A DNA stretch of 5,238 bases. Origin: an uncultured Eubacteriales bacterium. GTDB lineage: Bacteria > Bacillota_A > Clostridia > Lachnospirales > Lachnospiraceae. The stretch's first letter is position 1, and every line of letters starts with the position of its first letter. Shown in pieces: positions 1-3,753 of this stretch. The stretch lies in NCBI GenBank assembly GCA_902803345.1, contig CADCPV010000321.1, positions 1 through 5,238 of the forward strand, written 5' to 3'. The notes under the pieces were generated by a model. It worked only from the letters and a program-made list of their open reading frames with translations. It was not told where the DNA came from and ran no database searches. A program made the position numbers and the translations under genes.

Positions 1-38
1 GAACCGTGACAACTGCGCCACGGTTCTGTTTCTGTTTT
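1..38. terminator. Hairpin with T-rich flank at the end of the two-gene operon
   Basis: A perfect 8-bp inverted repeat, GAACCGTG (1-8) and CACGGTTC (19-26), encloses a 10-nt loop. On the plus strand it is followed by a T-rich run ending in TTTTTT (35-40), the arrangement of an intrinsic terminator for transcription arriving from the left. Read on the minus strand, the hairpin begins 13 nt after the TAA stop of the 374-residue gene and has an A-rich tract before it, so it could also end that operon. Whether a T-run follows it on the minus strand cannot be seen because the window ends. A bidirectional terminator between convergent genes is the simplest reading. Confidence 0.65.
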
Positions 39-1163
39 TTAATTCTCCCACTCTTCGTGTTTTTTCAGGACCGGCGCCTCCTGCTCTTTCTGCAGATCCT
101 TTTCCGGCTCCTTTTTCTCGGGAAGACGGTCAAAATCTTCCGGCTTCCTCTGGAAACTGTGCCCGGGCTGCTCGTTCAGATGCTCCACAAACTGCCTGAA
201 CTGCCGCTCCGACACGAGGTTTTTCATCCCGTACATCGCGGTCTGCAGCGCTTCCTGGTCCTGTTCCCGGTTTGACGGGGCGGATTCCTTCAGCACATAG
301 TTTCCGATTGTCGTCGCAAGCTTTTCCTTTTCTGACTTCGTCGGCTCTTCCTTCTTCCCCAAAAGCAGGGAGAGACCGTTCATCATCTGGTAATAATCCT
401 TGTTTTGGCCGGACTTGATCTCCTTCAGCCGGACCAGCGTCGCGGAAAGCTTCTTTTTCTGGATATCCCAGACGGTAAGCCCGGTCAGTGCACTCGGGTT
501 AATGGCCATCCCGAGGCCTTCGATGTCCTTCAGGCAACCGTTGAATTCCGTCCGGCCCATTGTCTTTTTCATGACATTCATCTTGACAGCAAGCCGGTGT
601 TCGAATTCCTGCGCCTTCTCGTCATCGACAGGTTTGCCCTTTTCTTCCAGCTCCTTACGGCGTGCGAGTTCGGCCCGGATCTCGTGCAGGATTTCTGCCT
701 GCGCTTCACGGACAAATTCAGCCATCGCCTTCTCTGCCTTTTCGCCGGTCGGATGACTTTTCAGCTTTTCGCTGAACTTCCGGAAAGACGCACCCGCGCC
801 TTCCATGCCCGCGACTTCATCAACCATTTCGGCGACGCTTAATTTTCCATCCTGTTTGCCGTAGAGCGTCTTCTCGATCTCGGTCTCCGGTTCCTTATGC
901 TTCTTTTCTTTCTTCGCTTTTTCCTGGGCTTTCTCAATGTCAAAGAGGTTGATTGCTTCTTCTCCGATTGCCTTTCCGAGCTTTTCGCCTTCCAGAAGCC
1001 CTTCTTTCATCTCTTTCTCTTTTTTCTTCCGGATCTGCTCCTGAATGTAGATCTCCATCATCCGCTGGTTCGGCGCTTCCTCGCGGAGCTTCCGTTCCTC
1101 TTCAGCCCGTCTTTTCTTCCGTTCTTCTTCTGCCTGTTTCTGTTTTTCTTTTTCGGTTGGCAT
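39..1163 (-). CDS. Lys/Glu-rich hypothetical protein (374 aa), second gene of a two-gene operon
   Basis: I do not recognise a family. The start is an ATG preceded by a good ribosome-binding site (AAGGAAAGAAGGA, then 7 nt). Residues 1-60 are almost entirely charged and probably form a helix or coiled coil (runs such as EEERKKRRAEEERK). Residues 78-100 form a second Lys/Glu-rich stretch. Residues about 100-335 are less biased and look like a mostly helical folded core (an AEMVDEVAGMEGAG segment near 111-124, VWDIQKKKLSATLVRLKEI near 231-249, YYQMMNGLSLLLGKK near 257-271). Residues 336-374 form a Pro/Glu/Lys tail ending in W-E-N. No signal peptide, membrane segment or nucleotide-binding motif is visible, so it is probably cytoplasmic. 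The last 28 residues resemble the end of the 42-residue protein encoded 33 bp upstream, which suggests a shared binding or targeting peptide (inference). The length of the open frame and the ribosome-binding site make it a real gene; its function is unknown. Confidence 0.85.
   Translation of the reverse strand: MPTEKEKQKQAEEERKKRRAEEERKLREEAPNQRMMEIYIQEQIRKKKEKEMKEGLLEGEKLGKAIGEEAINLFDIEKAQEKAKKEKKHKEPETEIEKTLYGKQDGKLSVAEMVDEVAGMEGAGASFRKFSEKLKSHPTGEKAEKAMAEFVREAQAEILHEIRAELARRKELEEKGKPVDDEKAQEFEHRLAVKMNVMKKTMGRTEFNGCLKDIEGLGMAINPSALTGLTVWDIQKKKLSATLVRLKEIKSGQNKDYYQMMNGLSLLLGKKEEPTKSEKEKLATTIGNYVLKESAPSNREQDQEALQTAMYGMKNLVSERQFRQFVEHLNEQPGHSFQRKPEDFDRLPEKKEPEKDLQKEQEAPVLKKHEEWEN
42..125 (-). 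repeat. Shared C-terminal tail motif, copy in the 374-aa protein
   Basis: This codes for residues 347-374 of the larger protein and is the partner of the tail at 1200-1283. The conserved positions are L-P-E, K, P, D-L, two Glu, P-V-L, and W-E near the stop. The tail follows a hydrophilic stretch and is probably an exposed, flexible extension. Confidence 0.7.
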
Positions 1164-1196
1164 TTTGATTCCTTCTTTCCTTATGTCCTTAAAAGG

Positions 1197-1325
1197 TCAG
1201 TGTTCCCAGGGATTCGCGGGCCGAAGCACCGGTCCCTCCATTTCGTTCTCAAGATCCCGATCCGGTTTTTTCGCTTCGGGAAGTGAAAACGGCTGATCGA
1301 ATAAGCTCTGCATTTCCCGTGGCAT
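1197..1325 (-). CDS. Small protein (42 aa) sharing a C-terminal tail with the downstream 374-aa protein
   Basis: This frame runs ATG (1325) to TGA (1197-1199), 42 codons. It begins MPREMQSLFDQPFSLPE and ends with N-P-W-E-H. A purine-rich GAAAGAAAGGG lies about 9 nt before the ATG and a TATAAT box lies 36 nt upstream, so it is the first gene of a transcript that continues into the 374-residue gene after a 33-bp gap. Its residues 15-42 align without gaps to residues 347-374 of that neighbour, sharing the pattern LPExKxPxxDLxxExExPVL followed by five residues and W-E-x, with 14 of 28 identical. That similarity at matching distances from both stop codons is strong evidence that the frame is translated. 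The protein is acidic to neutral, soluble and without a membrane segment. No function is known to me. It could be a free copy of a docking or recognition peptide, a regulator of the partner, or a remnant of a duplicated larger gene. Confidence 0.75.
   Translation of the reverse strand: MPREMQSLFDQPFSLPEAKKPDRDLENEMEGPVLRPANPWEH
1200..1283 (-). repeat. Shared C-terminal tail motif, copy in the small protein
   Basis: This codes for residues 15-42 of the 42-residue protein. It matches the segment at 42-125 at 14 of 28 amino-acid positions with no gap, and both copies sit exactly at the C-terminus. Codons differ at most of the identical residues, for example GAA against GAG and CTT against CTG. 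The duplication is therefore old and kept at the protein level rather than a fresh DNA copy. Confidence 0.7.
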
Positions 1326-1360
1326 GATAAAAATCCCTTTCTTTCTAATGATTTACCGCT

Positions 1361-1392
1361 ATTATAATGCCGCCTGTCCAACAGATGTCCAA
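1361..1392 (-). promoter_or_regulatory. Promoter of the small-protein/374-aa operon
   Basis: On the minus strand a perfect TATAAT box occupies 1361-1366. The -35 element is less certain: TGGACA (1386-1391) gives a 19-bp spacer, TTGGAC (1387-1392) gives 20 bp, and GACATC (1384-1389) gives the ideal 17 bp but a poor match. The expected start point is near 1354, giving a leader of about 29 nt that ends in the ribosome-binding site of the small gene. The -35 area lies inside a tandem repeat, so promoter strength may depend on a protein bound there. AT-rich DNA upstream (1397-1425) could act as an UP element. Confidence 0.65.
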
Positions 1393-1395
1393 CAG
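1375..1395. repeat. Two 10-bp direct repeats with 11-bp period, candidate operator
   Basis: TGTCCAACAG occurs at 1375-1384 and again at 1386-1395, separated by one base. The period of 11 bp places both copies on the same face of the helix. Each copy also contains a small dyad, TGT-N3-ACA. The pair covers the -35 region and part of the spacer of the promoter at 1361-1392, where an activator or repressor would be expected to bind. The repeat itself is directly visible; the operator role is inferred. Confidence 0.6.
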
Positions 1396-1436
1396 GTTTG
1401 AATACTTTTTGATGAAAACAAAAATTTCCCGCGCTG

Positions 1437-2984
1437 TCAGTCCTCTTCTTCTCCCTCATAGTAGAAGAAATTCTCCTGAAATTCCAGGAGTTCTTCCAGA
1501 CAGACGGGGCTTTCGGGGTTCCAGTATTCTTCTGTCCGCGCCTGTATGCCAAGCTCGGAGAAGATCGGAAAGAGCTTCCGGATACGGTCTGTAAAATCCG
1601 CATAATCCGGCCTTCTGTCCCCGCACCAGGCGGCTTCGGCAATCGCTGCGTATCTCGGCCAGGCCATGCCCTCCAGATGCGGCTCGGTCCGGACAAGCTC
1701 GGTCCAGAGAAGCGCCTCTGTTCCGATAACGGTTTCCCGAAGGCGCATTTTGTCTTCTTCTGAGAGGGAAGGTTTCTGCAGTTTCGGCGCATCTCCGTTC
1801 CGGTTCGGCATCGGGAAGCCGGGGCCTTTTCCGATCAAATCCGCCGGCAAAAGATCGATATCATGGAGCTTCTGCATCGTGATGAATCCATAGGGATAAT
1901 CACAATAGCAGGAAGGCATCGGTGAATACAGTACCTTTCCTCCCTTTCCGACGTGGACCGCAAGGGACTGGTCCCGGTCGCTTACCCAGTACTGAACCAC
2001 AATCCGCGGATCCAGGTTTTTGCCCCAGGCCGCTTCGTTCCAGACAATCGGTGTTTTTCCGTGCGCCAGCAGAAATTCGACAACGCGATTCGTAAAATAG
2101 CCCTGCAGCGCATCATAATCCGCTTCTGAAGCCGTTTCCGGATCTGCAATCCCGAGCTCCCGAAGCTTCTTCCGGCAGTCAGGGCACTTTGCCCACTCCC
2201 GTTTCGGCGCCTCATCGCCGCCGATGTGGAAGTACTTCGAAGGGAAGAGTTCCATCACATCTGTAAGAAGCGCTTCGACAAAATCAAAGGTGGATTCCCT
2301 GCCGGCACAGAGAATATAATTTGTAATACCCTGACGCATACGGACCTTCATCGGTTTTTTCGAGCAGGAATACCCGGGATAAGCTGCAAGGATCGCCGTT
2401 ACATGGCCCGGAAGATCGATCTCGGGGATCACGTCGATCCCGCGCTCTGCCGCATAATCCACGAATTCCTTTATTTCTTTCCGGGTATAAAAGCCGCCCT
2501 CGCGCTCATCGCTTCGATATGCGCCGAAATAGTCCCCATCCCGAAAGGCGCTGATTTCCTGCAGTTTCGGGAAGGCCTTTGACTCCAGCCGCCAGCCCTG
2601 GTCGTCCGACAGGTGCCAGTGCATCGTATTCAGCCGGAACAGCGCCGCGGCATCGATGAATTTCTTCATTTCCGCAACGGAAAAGAAATGCCGCGAGACA
2701 TCTACATGGAAGGAGCGGAATGGATAAGCCGGGGCATCTTCGATCTGAAGAGCCGGGTATTCCCCTTTCCCCCTGCATTGAAAACGGATCTGCCGGAGCG
2801 TGTTTTCCGCGTGGACCAAACCTTTTTCAGATCCGCCCGTAAGCCGGACCGAAGCATCCGCGATCCGGATACGGTATGCTTCTTCCGAAAGTGCCGGATC
2901 GATTTCTTTGATAATTTCTGCATTCAGTGCTGTACTTCCGGAACCATATACGATTTCGGCAGGCTGTGGAATCAGGGATAACAT
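1437..2984 (-). CDS. Beta-N-acetylhexosaminidase, glycoside hydrolase family 20 (515 aa)
   Basis: This enzyme removes terminal beta-linked GlcNAc or GalNAc by substrate-assisted catalysis. Residues 1-85 form a short GH20b-type N-domain and about 88-460 the catalytic barrel. Visible active-site elements are R98 (DVSRHF), D127 in HWHLSDDQGW, H194 in EIDLPGH, the catalytic pair D257-E258 in HIGGDE, W315, W333, Y360 and D362 (YCD), and W427/E429 in LLWTE. By family knowledge these bind the sugar, orient the acetamido group and protonate the leaving group; none is missing. A Cys pair (KCPDC, 266-270) follows the catalytic loop. There is no signal peptide, so it probably acts in the cytoplasm on imported oligosaccharides from mucin, chitin or cell wall. 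The ATG is fixed by AAAGGAG with a 6-nt spacer and by homology starting at IPQP. Upstream lies a long leader that may regulate it. The exact substrate cannot be told from sequence. Confidence 0.95.
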   Translation of the reverse strand: MLSLIPQPAEIVYGSGSTALNAEIIKEIDPALSEEAYRIRIADASVRLTGGSEKGLVHAENTLRQIRFQCRGKGEYPALQIEDAPAYPFRSFHVDVSRHFFSVAEMKKFIDAAALFRLNTMHWHLSDDQGWRLESKAFPKLQEISAFRDGDYFGAYRSDEREGGFYTRKEIKEFVDYAAERGIDVIPEIDLPGHVTAILAAYPGYSCSKKPMKVRMRQGITNYILCAGRESTFDFVEALLTDVMELFPSKYFHIGGDEAPKREWAKCPDCRKKLRELGIADPETASEADYDALQGYFTNRVVEFLLAHGKTPIVWNEAAWGKNLDPRIVVQYWVSDRDQSLAVHVGKGGKVLYSPMPSCYCDYPYGFITMQKLHDIDLLPADLIGKGPGFPMPNRNGDAPKLQKPSLSEEDKMRLRETVIGTEALLWTELVRTEPHLEGMAWPRYAAIAEAAWCGDRRPDYADFTDRIRKLFPIFSELGIQARTEEYWNPESPVCLEELLEFQENFFYYEGEEED

Positions 2985-3112
2985 AGACTACTCCTTTCCC
3001 GATCACATGTTTCAGTACTCTCTGCCGCTGCCTCCACAAAAAAGCCGTGGTGTCCACAGGACGGACAGTGCAGCTTCCGGACTGCGGGCGTATCGCAGTA
3101 CTGGACAGTCCT
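2985..3112 (-). promoter_or_regulatory. Long structured 5' leader of the hexosaminidase gene, candidate attenuator
   Basis: If transcription starts near 3112, the leader is about 128 nt. In transcript order it contains GGACTG (3111-3106), able to pair with CAGTCC (3084-3079). It also contains ACTGCG (3099-3094), able to pair with CGCAGT (3086-3081); the two pairings overlap and exclude each other. Next comes UGUCC (3067-3063), able to pair with GGACA (3055-3051). Last is a terminator-like hairpin at 3059-3038 that overlaps this second pairing. No leader peptide is evident: the only ATG (minus strand, just before TGATC) is followed at once by a stop. The ribosome-binding site and ATG come 53 nt after the U-tract. 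It matches no riboswitch class I recognise. Attenuation is inferred, not shown. Confidence 0.4.
3038..3059 (-). terminator. Terminator-like hairpin inside the hexosaminidase leader
   Basis: On the minus strand CTGTGG (3059-3054) pairs with CCACGG (3050-3045) around an ACA loop: six pairs, one of them G-U. One base later comes a run of six T (3043-3038). This is the form of a short intrinsic terminator placed between the promoter and the coding start. The stem is short, so its efficiency alone is doubtful. Confidence 0.45.
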
Positions 3113-3118
3113 GATAAT

Positions 3119-3148
3119 ATCCTATCACAGGCGCTTCTTTGGTGTCAA
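3119..3148 (-). promoter_or_regulatory. Promoter of the hexosaminidase gene
   Basis: A perfect TTGACA -35 box lies at 3143-3148 on the minus strand, followed by an 18-bp spacer and TAGGAT (3119-3124), a 4 of 6 match to the -10 consensus with the key T, A and final T kept. The start point would be near 3112. The palindrome GGACaGTCC (3103-3111) then lies at the first transcribed bases, where a repressor could sit. Confidence 0.6.
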
Positions 3149-3182
3149 TTGGTTTGTCTTCGGAGCCTGTCATAATCAGCGC

Positions 3183-3211
3183 TTGCAGCAGAAGCCTTTT
3201 TCAGGTATACT
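3183..3211 (+). promoter_or_regulatory. Promoter of the DNA glycosylase gene, predicted leaderless
   Basis: TTGCAG (3183-3188) and TATACT (3206-3211) are separated by exactly 17 bp, a near-consensus housekeeping promoter. The predicted start point, about 7 nt after the -10 box, falls on or next to the A of the ATG at 3218. No Shine-Dalgarno sequence lies upstream of that ATG. Confidence 0.7.
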
Positions 3212-3217
3212 GCAGAC

Positions 3218-3703
3218 ATGAATACCCTGACACACCCCTTCCCGCCTTTATATGACAAAAACTCCCGGATCCTGATCCTCGGATCTTTCCCTTCCGTGAA
3301 ATCCCGCGAGCAGGCGTTCTTCTACGGCCATCCGCAGAACCGCTTCTGGCGGGTGATTGCGGCGCTGTTTTCGGCTCCGGTGCCAGAAAGCATCGACGAA
3401 AAGAGGGCCCTGATTCTTGCGAATCACCTGGCCCTCTACGACACCATATTCTCCTGTGAAATCGAAGGATCCTCGGATTCCTCCATCAAAAATGCCGTCC
3501 CGACGGATCTTTCGCCGATCCTCTCAGGAGCACCGATCGAAAAGATCTGCTGCAACGGCACCAAATCCTTCGAGCTCTATCAGAAATACCAGCTTCCCCG
3601 GACCGGTATCCCGGCTGAAAAGCTCCCATCGACAAGCCCTGCAAATGCCGCCTGGAGCCTTAAAAAACTCACAGAAGCCTGGGGAGAAGTGCTGATAAAC
3701 TGA
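3218..3703 (+). CDS. DNA-deoxyinosine (hypoxanthine) glycosylase, uracil-DNA glycosylase superfamily (161 aa)
   Basis: This base-excision repair enzyme removes hypoxanthine, formed by deamination of adenine, from DNA. It belongs to the HDG branch (family 6) of the uracil-DNA glycosylase fold. The hallmark segments are present: LILGSFPSVKSRE (19-31), where the first catalytic motif lies, GHPQNRFW (37-44) with the conserved Asn41, GSSDSSIKNAVPTDL (84-98), and LPSTSPANA (136-144), the counterpart of the HPSP-type loop that inserts into DNA. The length is normal for the family and the frame is intact. The start at MNTLTHPFPPLYD agrees with the N-terminus usual in relatives. That leaves only 6 nt between the -10 box and the ATG, so translation is probably leaderless. 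It stands alone, divergent from the hexosaminidase and convergent with the repeat-protein gene. Confidence 0.92.
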   Translation: MNTLTHPFPPLYDKNSRILILGSFPSVKSREQAFFYGHPQNRFWRVIAALFSAPVPESIDEKRALILANHLALYDTIFSCEIEGSSDSSIKNAVPTDLSPILSGAPIEKICCNGTKSFELYQKYQLPRTGIPAEKLPSTSPANAAWSLKKLTEAWGEVLIN

Positions 3704-3725
3704 GCCGCCGGAAAAAACCGGCGGC
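3704..3725. terminator. GC-rich hairpin between convergent genes
   Basis: GCCGCCGG (3704-3711) and CCGGCGGC (3718-3725) form a perfect 8-bp stem with a loop of six A on the plus strand or six T on the minus strand. It begins directly after the glycosylase TGA and lies 28 bp past the stop of the oppositely oriented gene. No T-run follows the stem on either side, so it is either a non-canonical bidirectional terminator or an mRNA 3'-end stabiliser. Confidence 0.6.
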
Positions 3726-3753
3726 CCAGATTCCGTTACTTGCCTGCAAAAGC

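Larger units (their letters stand above)
1326..1436. other. Intergenic region after the hexosaminidase gene
   Basis: Besides the promoter and direct repeat, this 111-bp gap holds an AT-rich inverted repeat on either strand, TTTTTG (1406-1411) and CAAAAA (1419-1424). It is too weak to call an intrinsic terminator. No convincing terminator follows the hexosaminidase stop codon, so some read-through of that transcript into the small-protein operon is possible. Confidence 0.5.

Noticed and set aside
897..1286. Plus-strand open frames rich in Phe and Leu opposite the 374-residue gene
   Set aside because: They are the complement of Lys/Glu-rich codons (AAA, GAA, AAG), which give TTT, TTC and CTT. 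The apparent hydrophobic protein is an artefact.
1406..1424. Terminator after the hexosaminidase gene (TTTTTG-N7-CAAAAA)
   Set aside because: The stem is only six pairs and almost entirely A-T, with no GC-rich core, so it is too unstable to call.
1181..1792. 203-codon minus-strand open frame overlapping the end of the hexosaminidase gene
   Set aside because: It lies in another frame of the GH20 gene and runs through the intergenic promoter and the small-protein gene. It has no ribosome-binding site and its Arg/Ser-rich composition is typical of a shadow frame.
2827..3057. Leader ORF or alternative upstream start for the hexosaminidase region on the minus strand
   Set aside because: It would start at a GTG without a ribosome-binding site, runs out of frame into the GH20 gene and shows no family similarity.
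3038..3059. T-box antiterminator, suggested by GTGGACACCACGG in the hexosaminidase leader
   Set aside because: The match to the T-box core has an inserted base. The leader is too short to hold the specifier stem and other T-box elements, and the downstream gene is not related to amino acids or tRNA.
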